From positions 1-62,819 of the forward strand of contig JAQVER010000006.1 in assembly GCA_028697885.1 (NCBI GenBank): a stretch of 62,819 nt of DNA. The letters are read 5' to 3'. Under the pieces are notes generated by a model that saw only the letters and a program-made list of their open reading frames with translations, made no database searches and was not told where the DNA came from. The stretch's first letter is position 1. Every line of letters begins with the position of its first letter. Below, piece after piece: positions 1-9,141 of this stretch. This DNA is from Desulfocapsaceae bacterium (GTDB taxonomy: Bacteria; Desulfobacterota; Desulfobulbia; Desulfobulbales; Desulfocapsaceae). Position numbers and translations under genes: made by a program.

Positions 1-106
1 ATCCGCTCTCTGCCGACAGAGGAGGTTTTGTAGCTTCTTGGGTCAACAACGACCCGAATCATGATGACGCGTATATGAATACGGGTCATTTACCCTGTTT
101 ACCGCT

Positions 107-1570
107 ATGAGCAAAACATATCGCATTTTTGACCGTCGCCGGCTTCTTCTCCTCTTGAGCGTGCTGCTGATTGTCGGTTTTTTTACCATCACGTTATTCG
201 GCTATTTTGTCTCCAAACAGGCGATCCGTGAGGCTATTATTGGTCAGGATCTGCCCCTTACCTCGAGTAACATCTATTCGGAGATCCAGAAGGATCTGGT
301 CCGTCCAGTGCTGATTTCTTCCACCATGGCCCACGACACCTTTTTGCGTGAATGGGTACTGAAGGGTGAAAAAGATGTGGGTGAATTGGCGCGTTACCTG
401 GCCGAGGTAAAAGAACGCTACGGTGCGTTCAGCAGCTTTTTCGTCTCGGAAAAAAGCGCGATTTATTATACTGCGGCAGGTATTTTAAAGCGTGTGGCGG
501 CAACGGAACCCCGTGATGCCTGGTACTATCGGGTGCGCAACATGAAAGAAACTTACGAAATTAATGTGGATCCCGATCTGGCCAACAAGGACAGGTTGAC
601 TATATTCATCAACTATCGTGTCTTTGACTTTGCCGGCAACTATATCGGCGCAACCGGCATCGGTCTCACTGTGGATGCTGTGCGTCACCTGATTGCTGAA
701 TATCAGCAGCGTTATAAGCGTATCATTTATTTCGTTGATGAGCAGGGGCGCAAGGTGTTGTTCGGAAGTACCGATAGGCAGGTAATTGACATGCACGCAG
801 CTCCAGGGCTGGGACGCCTCGTCGAGCGTATTCTGCAGGAAAAGAGCGGCTTTTACCAGTACAAAGTTAATGGTGATAATTATATCCTGAACGTTAATTA
901 TCTGTCTGAACTCAAGTGGTATTTATTTGTTGAACAGAATGAAGACGAGGCGCTGTCCGGAATCCGTCGCACTCTCTATGTCAATCTGGTCGTTAGTCTG
1001 GCAATGACGTTGCTGGTATTGTTTCTGGCCCATCTGACCCTCGACCGTTACCAAAACCGCATTGAGGAGATGGCCTCAACTGACAAACTTACCGGGCTGC
1101 TTAATCGGCAGGTTTTCATCATCTTCATTGAAAAGCTTCTTGCTGCATTCCGTCGTGATTCCAGGTCGATTTCCGTATTGTTTATGGATGTCGACCATTT
1201 TAAAAGCATCAATGATCTCCATGGTCATCTTGCGGGAGACCGCACTCTCAGTGGTCTTGCTCAACTTTTACGGAAGGCGCTGCGTCAGTCGGACGTTGCC
1301 GTGCGCTGGGGAGGCGAAGAATTTCTCGTAGTCCTGAATGATTGTGATATTGATCAGGCAAAAGATATTGCCGAAAAGCTGCGCAAGGCCATTGAACAAA
1401 GACGATTCGAGGGAAATGGCAAACTCATTTCAGTGACTGTGAGCATCGGCGTCAGTCAATATGATGGGGTGGAGATGTTTGAACAAACCATCAGTCGTGC
1501 CGATGCGGCACTTTACACCGCCAAAAAAGAGGGCCGGAACCGTGTCAGCTCTGTCCCGACAATAAGCTGA
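107..1570 (+). CDS. Membrane-bound diguanylate cyclase (Cache-GGDEF)
   Basis: Predicted to make the second messenger c-di-GMP from two GTP. One transmembrane helix (about residues 12-36) and a second (about 287-308) bracket a periplasmic region of about 250 residues that looks like a dCache sensor. The GGDEF domain fills the C-terminal third: the active-site motif is GGEEF near residue 401, and an RxxD motif (RQSD) lies exactly five residues before it, which is the spacing of the product-inhibition I-site. So it is probably an active, feedback-inhibited enzyme. The 106 bases upstream hold a short inverted repeat (51-56 with 82-87) but no clear Shine-Dalgarno. The ligand is unknown. It sits 30 bases before hemH, with no obvious functional link. 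Confidence 0.93.
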   Translation: MSKTYRIFDRRRLLLLLSVLLIVGFFTITLFGYFVSKQAIREAIIGQDLPLTSSNIYSEIQKDLVRPVLISSTMAHDTFLREWVLKGEKDVGELARYLAEVKERYGAFSSFFVSEKSAIYYTAAGILKRVAATEPRDAWYYRVRNMKETYEINVDPDLANKDRLTIFINYRVFDFAGNYIGATGIGLTVDAVRHLIAEYQQRYKRIIYFVDEQGRKVLFGSTDRQVIDMHAAPGLGRLVERILQEKSGFYQYKVNGDNYILNVNYLSELKWYLFVEQNEDEALSGIRRTLYVNLVVSLAMTLLVLFLAHLTLDRYQNRIEEMASTDKLTGLLNRQVFIIFIEKLLAAFRRDSRSISVLFMDVDHFKSINDLHGHLAGDRTLSGLAQLLRKALRQSDVAVRWGGEEFLVVLNDCDIDQAKDIAEKLRKAIEQRRFEGNGKLISVTVSIGVSQYDGVEMFEQTISRADAALYTAKKEGRNRVSSVPTIS

Positions 1571-1600
1571 TATCGCTTGGCAGAAGATAGGGGATAGGAA

Positions 1601-2500
1601 ATGAGAGGAGTCTTGTTGCTCAACATGGGCGGAGCGCGGTCGGAACAGGAGCTCAGGTCTTTTCTGTTCAATATGTTCAGTGATAAGTATATTATTCGCT
1701 CGCCGGTACGTTATCTTCTCGCCCCGCTCATTTCATCTCTGCGTTATAAAAAAATATGGCGGAAGTATGAGATGATAGGCGGTAGCAGGATCTATGACCA
1801 TACCGAACGTCTGGTGAAAAAACTGCAGCAAAGAACCGGTGAGGCGGTTTTCCCGGTCATGCGCTACACTCATCCGTTGGCCGCGGATCTCTTGGCGCAA
1901 AGAGAATTTGACGAGCTGATTCTCATTCCGCTCTATCCCCATTATTCTTCGACCACCACTCAGTCGAGCCTTGAAGATGTCTATTTCGGGCTTAAGAGTC
2001 ATGGACAGACGCCGCAGGTCAGGGAGATCGGTCCCTATTATGATGATCCCCTGTTTAATGCCTCAATTATTGAACAGATTCGGGAGCAGTATCAGGACAG
2101 CGGCTTCCATCTGATCTTTTCCGCCCATGGCCTGCCGCAGAAGATTGCCGTACGGGATCCCTATGAAGGGCAGATTGAGGCGCATGTCGCCTTGTTAAAA
2201 TCGCTGTTGCCAGAGGCCGGGATGGACTTCAAAGGAGTTCATCTGGCCTATCAATCCAAGGTCGGGCCCATGCGCTGGCTGGAGCCATCTCTGGAGACAA
2301 CGCTGCAAGGACTGTCGGGAGAGAAGGTTATTGTCTATCCCCTCTCGTTTACCATTGATAATTCCGAGACCGATCTGGAGCTGGCTATTGAATATAAAGA
2401 GCTGGCTCAGACCATCGGCTTGCAGGATTACCGGGTCTGTCAGGTGCAGAATGACAGTGATCTTTTTGTGGAGTTTCTGGCGACAAGGATTGCTGGATGA
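1601..2500 (+). CDS. hemH: Ferrochelatase
   Basis: Inserts a metal ion (normally Fe2+) into a porphyrin at the end of haem synthesis. The N-terminus has the family opening (VLLLNMGG), the SAHGLP motif carries the catalytic His (about residue 176), and the acidic NSETDLE segment near residues 252-260 is the usual metal-side cluster. At 299 residues it is near the short end of the bacterial family. A purine-rich AGGAA precedes the ATG. Whether it uses protoporphyrin IX or coproporphyrin III cannot be decided from the sequence alone. The 159 bases between its stop and the proposed hgcA start show no convincing terminator. Confidence 0.93.
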   Translation: MRGVLLLNMGGARSEQELRSFLFNMFSDKYIIRSPVRYLLAPLISSLRYKKIWRKYEMIGGSRIYDHTERLVKKLQQRTGEAVFPVMRYTHPLAADLLAQREFDELILIPLYPHYSSTTTQSSLEDVYFGLKSHGQTPQVREIGPYYDDPLFNASIIEQIREQYQDSGFHLIFSAHGLPQKIAVRDPYEGQIEAHVALLKSLLPEAGMDFKGVHLAYQSKVGPMRWLEPSLETTLQGLSGEKVIVYPLSFTIDNSETDLELAIEYKELAQTIGLQDYRVCQVQNDSDLFVEFLATRIAG

Positions 2501-2659
2501 ATTGCTGTAATGGCCATATAGGCTATTTGATAGAGGTAACATCTTGTTTTATCAATAAACAAAAAAACATGTAGTGTCTCCATAGGGGAAATCCTACCCG
2601 ATGGGGGGAGGCTATTCTCTTTTTAATCTGCAGCTGATTCAAACGGAATTGTCACGATC

Positions 2660-3850
2660 ATGACTCAATCATTGCAACCTCTTTCCAGTTTCCCAAAATC
2701 GGCAAATTCGGCATCCTCTTCGCTTCATTTAGCCCCGCCGCCGGAAGTCGATGCCGGAGTCTGCTGAGGTCCAAAAACGGAACCCCGGTCCGGGGTGCAT
2801 GAACTGGCAGGATACACCATCTATCCTTTTGTCACTGGTTTTGTCGACTCACAGGCAGGCCCGGTGCCCCAGGTTGATACTGTTCTGAGCCGGGCTGATC
2901 ATATCGGGACGATCGGAGCGCGAACCGGTATTCAGCGTGACAAGTACACCATAACGCCCGGACTGTATTGTGTCGGCAGGCCAACCGCCGATTCACCGGT
3001 CCTTGTTACCGCCAATTACAAATTGACTTTTGATGCCCTGCGTAATGAACTGGGGGGGCTGAATGTCTGGATACTGGTGGTTGATACCAGAGGTATCAAC
3101 GTCTGGTGCGCGGCAGGTAAAGGAACATTTTCCACTGAAGAAATAGCCTATCAGGTCCAGCGGGCAAAACTCATGGAAGTGGTCAAGCACCGCGAACTCA
3201 TTCTTCCGCAATGTGGAGCTCCTGGAGTCTCTGCCCTGAAATTGAAAACTGCCTGCGGTTTCAAGGGTACATTCGGTCCGATCAGGGCAATTGATATCAG
3301 GAAATTTCTGGCCAGCGGCCAAACAGCAGACGAGGCCATGCGCAGTGTTACCTTCAGTCTGAAGGAACGAGCTGTTTTGATCCCTTTGGAATTATTTTTA
3401 CTCCTGAAACCGCTTGTTCTCACCCTTGTCTGCCTGGTCCTGGTTTCCGGTTTCGGCCCGGATATTTATTCGCTGGACCGGGCCTTGCAGAGAGGTGGAG
3501 GCATTACCCTGGTGACGATTATAAGCGTCCTTGCCGGGGCAGTTCTGGTTCCACTCTTGCTGCCCTGGATACCCGGTAGGCAGTTTTGGTTCAAAGGCCT
3601 GCTTTTTGGGATTCCGGTCGCAATCTTTACCGTTCTGCGCTTTTGGCCCTTTGTCGGCTGGATTGCCGTGATCGGCATGGCCTTATGGGCTATGAGCGTC
3701 AGTTCCTTTCTGGCTATGAACTTCACCGGTTCCACTCCCTATACCTCGCTTTCCGGGGTTGAAATGGAAATACGCAAAGGACTGGCAATGCAGCTCGTTT
3801 CTGCCCTTCTTGGCCTGCTCGGCTGGCTTGCCGGTCCATTTTTTCTTTAA
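2660..3850 (+). CDS. hgcA: HgcA corrinoid protein of mercury methylation, candidate selenoprotein (Sec at in-frame TGA 2765-2767)
   Basis: HgcA is the membrane corrinoid protein that transfers a methyl group to Hg(II). The diagnostic cap-helix motif NVWCAAGK is present; its Cys (codon 3107-3109) is the expected cobalt ligand. A cobalamin-binding domain precedes about five C-terminal membrane helices. The frame opens conventionally only at a GTG (2795), which has no Shine-Dalgarno and would start the protein abruptly. The same frame continues upstream to an ATG at 2660 and is broken only by a TGA directly after a Cys codon (...GVC-TGA-GPKTEP...). As I remember the family, HgcA proteins often carry a Cys-Cys-Gly segment shortly before the conserved GY-x-x-x-PFV stretch, so Cys-Sec-Gly fits. 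A SECIS-like hairpin follows the TGA. Full length would be 396 residues with Sec36. The alternatives are a TGC-to-TGA error or mutation, or a genuine GTG start. HgcA identity is nearly certain; the Sec reading is a strong inference. Confidence 0.9.
2765..2800 (+). promoter_or_regulatory. SECIS-like element: UGA plus downstream hairpin in hgcA
   Basis: After the in-frame TGA (2765-2767) there is a hairpin with stem 2782-2786 (ACCCC) pairing with 2792-2796 (GGGGT) and loop GGTCC. Bacterial SECIS elements sit inside the coding region just after the UGA and present a GGU-type loop to SelB. In E. coli fdhF the loop is GGUC, about 20 bases after the UGA; here the loop G's fall at positions 23-24 counted from the U, within about one base of that arrangement. 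No clear bulged U is seen. The hairpin also overlaps the alternative GTG start, which argues against that start being used. Confidence 0.7.
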
Positions 3851-3860
3851 GAAATACATC

Positions 3861-4154
3861 ATGGAAAAGTTCAGATATATAGATGGTGCCGCAATTCTCA
3901 AACTCGACCCGGCGGTCTGTATCGGTTGCGGAATGTGTGAGACAGTCTGTCCGCATCGGGTTTTCAAATGTATTGAAAAAAAGGCGACCATCGTCGACTA
4001 TGATGCCTGTATGGAATGCAGGGCCTGTGCCACGAACTGTCCTGTCGGAGCCATTTTTGTCAATCCCGATGATGGTTGTGGCTGTGCGCGTTATATCCTC
4101 AACAGTTGGCTTGCCAAGGTTACCGGGAAAAACCCATCAGCGTGCGGTTGCTGA
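3861..4154 (+). CDS. hgcB: HgcB dicluster ferredoxin of mercury methylation
   Basis: A 97-residue ferredoxin that reduces the HgcA corrinoid and is required for mercury methylation. Two CX2CX2CX3C motifs are visible (CIGCGMCETVC and CMECRACATNC), each binding a 4Fe-4S cluster. Further family cysteines follow: a Cys pair in DGCGCARY, and a C-terminal CGC, which takes the place of the terminal Cys pair thought to handle Hg(II). The ATG lies 10 bases after the hgcA stop, so the two are co-transcribed. A longer in-frame opening upstream overlaps hgcA and is not needed. The stop is a TGA after a Cys codon, but no SECIS-like hairpin follows and the family normally ends here. Confidence 0.96.
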   Translation: MEKFRYIDGAAILKLDPAVCIGCGMCETVCPHRVFKCIEKKATIVDYDACMECRACATNCPVGAIFVNPDDGCGCARYILNSWLAKVTGKNPSACGC

Positions 4155-4209
4155 TGGGGAGGACCATTTTTGAAAGACAGGGGAATCTTCTCATCGTTTA
4201 GTCAATATA

Positions 4210-4283
4210 TTTTGTTACGTATAATTTTGGAAGATCTTACCTTTGGATAGAGCGAAGATACTCAGGAAATATACGTAACAAAA
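4210..4283. repeat. 14-bp perfect inverted repeat with 46-base spacer, downstream of hgcB
   Basis: TTTTGTTACGTATA at 4210-4223 is exactly complementary to 4270-4283. The arms are AT-rich and 46 bases apart, so this is not a classical terminator. It lies in the 442-base gap between hgcB and the next gene, which holds no supported coding sequence; two overlapping 25-39 codon frames near 4297-4415 have no recognisable homology. It could be a small mobile-element remnant, an operator or a long hairpin. Confidence 0.55.
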
Positions 4284-4596
4284 ATCAAGAAGTCATATGG
4301 ATGGATTTATACATCAAAGAACTTGGAGAGATCATCGGTATGAGGCCCCTCTTTTACTCACGATTCTGGCGTTGATTATGTCAGTGCTTGGAGCGACAAA
4401 ACAAAGGTTTCTTTAAAACACTTTAGTCTCAGGCTATACGCCTCGTTCCTTTTGCCATTTTCTGATCCAGAATTTAGCCCATCAGAGGACATTATGTGTA
4501 GCAGATTTTTCGTTTACCGGCTTGTCGAAATTTCCGAGGCCATTTCTGTCATTTCTGTGCTGCTGTCGAATTAACCTTTTAGGTATGGAGGTCATA

Positions 4597-5715
4597 ATGA
4601 GGGTAGGTATGTTCAATAAATCATTAATCAGCGGTATCTTTTTTTTCTTGTTTTTGCTTCTGGCCGGTAACGCCAGAAGCGAGGCTGAACCAATTTATGC
4701 GGGGTGGACGGTGGGCCGCCCCTGGGCGGGATACGGCACGATCCTGCGTTCAACCGACAGTGGGAAGACGTGGACCCGCCAAGGGGCAGGTCAGATCGCG
4801 AATGTGCTTCTCTCCGGTGTATTCACCGTGGATCCCTACACTGCCTGGGTGGTCGGTGCTCAGGAGAATGGGTACGGGACTATCTATCATACAACCAACG
4901 GCGGTGGCACGTGGCAGAGAAAGGGCTCCTCGGATACAGCATCATCGGACTATGTTCCGAATGTCGAGTTTCTCAAGGTCCATGCCAGGGGTGACGATGT
5001 CTGGATCGTTGGCACGGGTACGATCCTCCATACGGGTGATGGTGGCGCTACCTGGACGAACCACATCCCAGATGCGTACAAGGATGTCGCCCTGCAAGGC
5101 GTGTTCGTGCTGGATCATGACACTGTGTGGGTGACTGGAGGTCCCGACAGTGCAGACCATGCCGTGATCCTCAAGACCACTGATGCCGGCCAGACCTGGA
5201 CCCGCCAGGAAGGGGGCGATGTTGACAATACACACCACCTCTTGGGCATTTCTGCGGCTGATGCGGATGTCGCTTGGGCTGTAGGCGGTACCTACAGCGT
5301 GTTGAAGACAACCGATGGCGGCACCACCTGGAGGAGGGATCCAATTTTTGAGGGGCTTGGTGATATCAACGAGGTGTACGCTGTGAGCACTTCGATGGTC
5401 TGGGTGGCCACAGATAATACCATCTGTTGGACCACCGACGGGGGGGCGACGTGGGATGACGGGACTCATCATGGCTTGGCGGGCGACGTCGCTTTCATGG
5501 GCATTAGCGCCGTTAGTGCCCAGAAAGCTTGGACTTCGTACGACCATCCTACTGGATACATTGCCTACACGGCCGATGGCGGCACTAGCTGGACGAAAAT
5601 AGATCAGCTCGGTGGCGAAGTGCTGCCGGGTTTGATAAACATTTCCTTTGCGACCCAGCCGATCCCTAAATTCAGATGGAGTCTTTTTGTTCCGGCTCTT
5701 ACAGGCAAGAAATAG
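4597..5715 (+). CDS. Secreted Asp-box (YCF48/BNR-like) beta-propeller protein
   Basis: A 372-residue exported protein. After a signal peptide (about residues 1-29) it has seven Asp-box motifs of the form (D/N)-x-G-x-(T/S)-W (for example DSGKTW, DGGATW, DAGQTW, DGGTTW), as expected for a seven-bladed YCF48/sialidase-like propeller. The ATG at 4597 is preferred because GGAGGT lies four bases ahead; in-frame starts exist at 4585 and 4522. The last 15 residues carry the tail F-x-W-x-L-F-x-P-A, shared with the RCC1-repeat protein at 6376 and possibly a sorting signal. No sialidase catalytic residues are evident, so a binding or structural role is more likely. Exact function unknown. Confidence 0.8.
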   Translation: MRVGMFNKSLISGIFFFLFLLLAGNARSEAEPIYAGWTVGRPWAGYGTILRSTDSGKTWTRQGAGQIANVLLSGVFTVDPYTAWVVGAQENGYGTIYHTTNGGGTWQRKGSSDTASSDYVPNVEFLKVHARGDDVWIVGTGTILHTGDGGATWTNHIPDAYKDVALQGVFVLDHDTVWVTGGPDSADHAVILKTTDAGQTWTRQEGGDVDNTHHLLGISAADADVAWAVGGTYSVLKTTDGGTTWRRDPIFEGLGDINEVYAVSTSMVWVATDNTICWTTDGGATWDDGTHHGLAGDVAFMGISAVSAQKAWTSYDHPTGYIAYTADGGTSWTKIDQLGGEVLPGLINISFATQPIPKFRWSLFVPALTGKK

Positions 5716-6375
5716 TGTTGATTGAGATATCTGGGCTAGCTCGCACACCGCACGTAGCAACTGACGCTACGGTAATAATACCAGAGGAAGTAGCTAAAGA
5801 AAAAAGTTAGCCCGATTATTCATAAGCCTCAATCCGTGAGGAAAAAGCAGTGAATCTTTACTGAATTCACCCGACCCTCCAACATGGATTGGGTGGGTGA
5901 AGTATTAAATTTGGGGGACTGTAAATTTATCTTTTACAAAAAAAAAAGCGCATGATTCGAAGAGTCTCACGTTAATATTGCCATATCCAAGCGTTAATTA
6001 TTTTAACCAATTTTCTGGTTGAGATGTCTACTGTGCGGTTACGTATATCAGGAATAATTTCTTTTTTCTAATTACCTACCATTGCTAAATCTTGCCACTA
6101 ATATTCTCTTCATTCTTTCCTAAATATTTCTGGTAAAAAAAAATTAACTGTGATTTCATAAATACTGGAGCAGTTATAGAGAGAAAGTCAGTAAGAAGGC
6201 AAGTTTACAGCTTTCTTATATGGGTATATGTTGCCATTAAGGTCTTCTTGTAAACAACAAAAATCTAGATTTCTGTTAATGAATATTAAAAGTGATAAAT
6301 AATAATTTTATAGTTGAATCGTGACGTAATAAAGACAAAATAAGAGGATAATAAGATATTAACTGGAGGAGCGTT
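5716..6375. other. 660-base AT-rich non-coding gap with hairpin at 5867-5900
   Basis: No supported gene. There is a strong hairpin at 5867-5900 (TCACCC plus ACCC pairing with GGGT plus GGGTGA, one bulged G, 13-base loop) without a following T-run. A smaller 6-bp hairpin (CGTAGC/GCTACG) lies near 5754-5773. From about 5930 to 6360 the sequence is very AT-rich, and it ends in a clear Shine-Dalgarno (GGAGGA) for the RCC1 gene. The promoter of that gene presumably lies here, but no single -35/-10 pair stands out. Confidence 0.5.
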
Positions 6376-8670
6376 ATGACCAGACAAAAGAAAATCAGTG
6401 TTTCTTTATTGTTTACAATACTATTCATGATGTTCTATTGGATCAACAGTTCACTGGTTAGAGCTGCATATGTTAAGACTGTGACTGGAGGAGGTTATCA
6501 CAATCTGATCATCAAAACAGATGGTAGCTTATGGTCATGGGGAAGTAATGAAGACTCCGAGCTTGGAATTGGTTTTACAGCTGACAAATACAAAACTCTT
6601 CCAGTTCAGGTGGGTACTGCAGTAGACTGGCGAGGAGTTGCTGCAGGTAACGACCATTCCTTAGCCATCAAAACAGATGGCAGCTTATGGGCATGGGGCA
6701 AGAATTACGATGGCCAGCTTGGTTTCGGTTCCGCATCATCTACTGATGTATACACTCCTACCCAAGTCGGTACTAGCACTGACTGGCAGGGAGTTGATGG
6801 GGGGTATTATCATACAGTAGCCATCAAAACCGATGGTAGTTTATGGGCATGGGGGGATAATTCCCTTGGTCAGCTTGGAGATGGAACAAATGTTGACAAA
6901 TATACTCCAGTCCAGATAGGCAGTGAAAATAATTGGCAAACCGTTGCGGCAGGTAATATGCATACAGTAGCCATCAAAACCGATGGTAGTTTATGGGCAT
7001 GGGGGTTTAATTACTATGGCCAGCTTGGAGACGGAACAACTGATAATAAAAATGCTCCAGTCAAGATTGGTACTGATACTGACTGGCAGACACTCGCTGT
7101 GGGGTATGATCATACAGTAGCCATCAAAACCGATGGCAGTTTATGGGCATGGGGGAATAATTCCGATGGCCAGCTTGGAGACGGAACAACTGATAATAAA
7201 AATACCCCAACCCAGATTGGTACTGATACAAATTGGCAAGCTATTGCTGCGGGGTATTATCATACAGTAGCCATCAAAACCGATGGTAGTTTATGGGCAT
7301 GGGGAAATAATTCCGTTGGTCAGCTTGGAGACGGAACAACTGATAATAAAAATACCCCAACCCAGATAGGTACTGCTGTAAACTGGCAGAGCGTTGCAGC
7401 AGGTTATCGTCATACAGGAGCTTTAACAAAAGAAGGTGCTTTGTGGATCTGGGGAGATAATAGCTCTGGGCAGCTTGGTAATGGCACCTTTCCACAGAAA
7501 ACTATTCCGGTTCAGATTGGTTCAGGGACAGATTGGGCAGCAGTTACCTCCGGAAAGGGAGATACTACTTGGGGTCACAGCCTCGGGGTTAAAACCGATG
7601 GCAGTTTATGGGCATGGGGGTATAATTCCGATGGCCAGCTTGGAGATGGAACGACGACTAATAAAAATACCCCAATCCAGATTGGTACTGATACAAATTG
7701 GCAAGCAGTTGCTGCAGGGTATCGTCATACAGTAGCCATCAAAACCGATGGTAGTTTATGGGCATGGGGTTTTAATTACTATGGCCAGCTTGGAGACGGA
7801 ACGACTGATAATAAAAATGCTCCTATCCAGATTGGTACTGATACAGGCTGGCAGGCACTCGCTGTGGGTGACCATCACACCTTAGCTGTCAAAACCGATG
7901 GTAGCTTATGGGCATGGGGGTATAATTCCGATGGCCAGCTTGGAGACGGAACGACTGATAATAAAAATACTCCAACCCAAATAGGTACTGATACAAATTG
8001 GCAAACTATTGCTGCGGGATATTATCATACAATAGCCATTAAAACCGATGGCAGTTTATGGGCATGGGGAGACAATGCCTATGGCCAGCTTGGAGACGGA
8101 ACAACTACCGATCAGCATGAACCGATTCAAATAGGGAGTGCAACAGATTGGCAAACAGTGACTGGAGGAGATTCTTATTCAGTAGCCATCAAAACTGATA
8201 ATAGCTTATGGACTTGGGGAAGGAATGGCTATGGCCAGCTTGGAGACGGAACGACTACCGATAAACATGAACCGATCCAAATAGGGAGTGCAACAGATTG
8301 GCAGATAAGCCCTGTAGGTCGTTTTCACACCTTGTCGGTTAAAAGCGATGGTAGCTTATGGGCATGGGGGAATTCTTCCTATGGTCAGCTTGGTATTGGA
8401 ACAATATATCCTTGGAATACTACTCCGAGTCAGGTTGGTACTGCTAACAACTGGAAAGCAGCTGCCGGGGGAAGTAGTCATACAATAGCTCTAAAGACAG
8501 ATAACTCTTTGTGGGCATGGGGAGCGAATGGTAGTGGTCAGCTTGGTGATGGAACAAGCTGGAGCACTTTTCCTCTCCAAATTATAGAAGGCCGTCCTTC
8601 TGGCTCTTCTGATTTTCAATGGATTCTTTTCTTGCCTGCAATTCTTTCTAGTGCACGAGCTGGGAAATAA
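6376..8670 (+). CDS. Secreted RCC1-repeat protein (14 repeats)
   Basis: A 764-residue exported protein with a signal peptide (about residues 1-31) and 14 tandem RCC1-type units of 47-52 residues, each centred on TDGSLWAWG-x-N-x-x-GQLGDG. RCC1 folds as a seven-bladed propeller, so 14 units suggest two propellers in one chain. Many units are nearly identical, implying recent expansion or gene conversion. GGAGGA sits seven bases before the ATG. The C-terminus (F-x-W-x-L-F-x-P-A-I, then a basic end) matches the tail of the Asp-box protein upstream. In bacteria such repeats generally bind protein or polysaccharide. No enzymatic domain is visible. Confidence 0.85.
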   Translation: MTRQKKISVSLLFTILFMMFYWINSSLVRAAYVKTVTGGGYHNLIIKTDGSLWSWGSNEDSELGIGFTADKYKTLPVQVGTAVDWRGVAAGNDHSLAIKTDGSLWAWGKNYDGQLGFGSASSTDVYTPTQVGTSTDWQGVDGGYYHTVAIKTDGSLWAWGDNSLGQLGDGTNVDKYTPVQIGSENNWQTVAAGNMHTVAIKTDGSLWAWGFNYYGQLGDGTTDNKNAPVKIGTDTDWQTLAVGYDHTVAIKTDGSLWAWGNNSDGQLGDGTTDNKNTPTQIGTDTNWQAIAAGYYHTVAIKTDGSLWAWGNNSVGQLGDGTTDNKNTPTQIGTAVNWQSVAAGYRHTGALTKEGALWIWGDNSSGQLGNGTFPQKTIPVQIGSGTDWAAVTSGKGDTTWGHSLGVKTDGSLWAWGYNSDGQLGDGTTTNKNTPIQIGTDTNWQAVAAGYRHTVAIKTDGSLWAWGFNYYGQLGDGTTDNKNAPIQIGTDTGWQALAVGDHHTLAVKTDGSLWAWGYNSDGQLGDGTTDNKNTPTQIGTDTNWQTIAAGYYHTIAIKTDGSLWAWGDNAYGQLGDGTTTDQHEPIQIGSATDWQTVTGGDSYSVAIKTDNSLWTWGRNGYGQLGDGTTTDKHEPIQIGSATDWQISPVGRFHTLSVKSDGSLWAWGNSSYGQLGIGTIYPWNTTPSQVGTANNWKAAAGGSSHTIALKTDNSLWAWGANGSGQLGDGTSWSTFPLQIIEGRPSGSSDFQWILFLPAILSSARAGK
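6500..8560 (+). repeat. Tandem DNA repeats encoding RCC1 units
   Basis: About 14 direct repeats of 140-160 bases within the RCC1 gene. Long stretches recur almost unchanged, for example the segment around ACAGTAGCCATCAAAACCGA and the block encoding [12 protein letters not shown] (near 7021, 7171, 7321, 7795 and 7940). Repeats this similar are prone to recombination and to misassembly, so copy number may vary between strains or assemblies. Confidence 0.8.
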
Positions 8671-9141
8671 AACCGATCTACCATGGAAGCAACTTTCAGT
8701 TTATTTATGTGTTTGATGAAACTATAACGGGATAGATGGTTCCTCTGTAATCAGGTAAGGGCGGTTTTTTCTCCTGCCCTTACCCACACAACCTGGCATG
8801 TGGATCTGCACCGGGCGGCTCAAAGAAATTACCGAACCTAACCGGGTAGTGAATGCGCTGGCAATGGGTTACTGTCATGGTCAAATCAAGGGCATAAAGC
8901 ATACACAGGGAAACACATCAGCTTTAGGGTGTTCATCGGCGGCGCTGTTAGGCCCGTCGTTAATATTGTCACATCGAATATCCGATTTTATCCAACTGCC
9001 CTCGGGTTTAGATGTCTACTGTGAATCTCGGATTTTTACTAGTCAAGATATCTCCTATGCATGGCGACAGACAGATATGACAATTGTCATTGGCCGTTGA
9101 AGGACTATCTCCAATATTTACTTGCCTTGCTCCCCCCCCCT
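8671..9141. other. 471-base gap with 9-bp hairpin at 8754-8784
   Basis: No supported gene between the convergent RCC1 and cysK genes. GGTAAGGGC (8754-8762) pairs perfectly with GCCCTTACC (8776-8784); the T-run is in the loop rather than after the stem, so it is not a standard terminator. The sequence just after it has the look of degraded mobile-element DNA, but I cannot assign it. Reading frames here have no recognisable protein similarity. Confidence 0.4.

Noticed and set aside
4152-4200. A second Sec candidate: TGA after the terminal Cys of hgcB
   Set aside because: HgcB normally ends with closely spaced cysteines, no hairpin with a GGU loop follows the TGA, and the read-through sequence has no family similarity.
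4942-5760. 272-codon minus-strand frame
   Set aside because: It is antisense to the well-supported Asp-box propeller gene and has no domain of its own.
5716-6375. Transposase remnant around the hairpin at 5867-5900
   Set aside because: The hairpin is strong, but no transposase reading frame, terminal repeats or target duplication could be found.
6500-8560. CRISPR-like array in the RCC1 region
   Set aside because: The repeats are long, coding and without unique spacers of constant size; they encode protein repeats.
8798-9100. 100-codon frame in the RCC1-cysK gap
   Set aside because: No ribosome binding site, no recognisable similarity, and a composition unlike the neighbouring genes; left as non-coding, possibly degraded mobile DNA.
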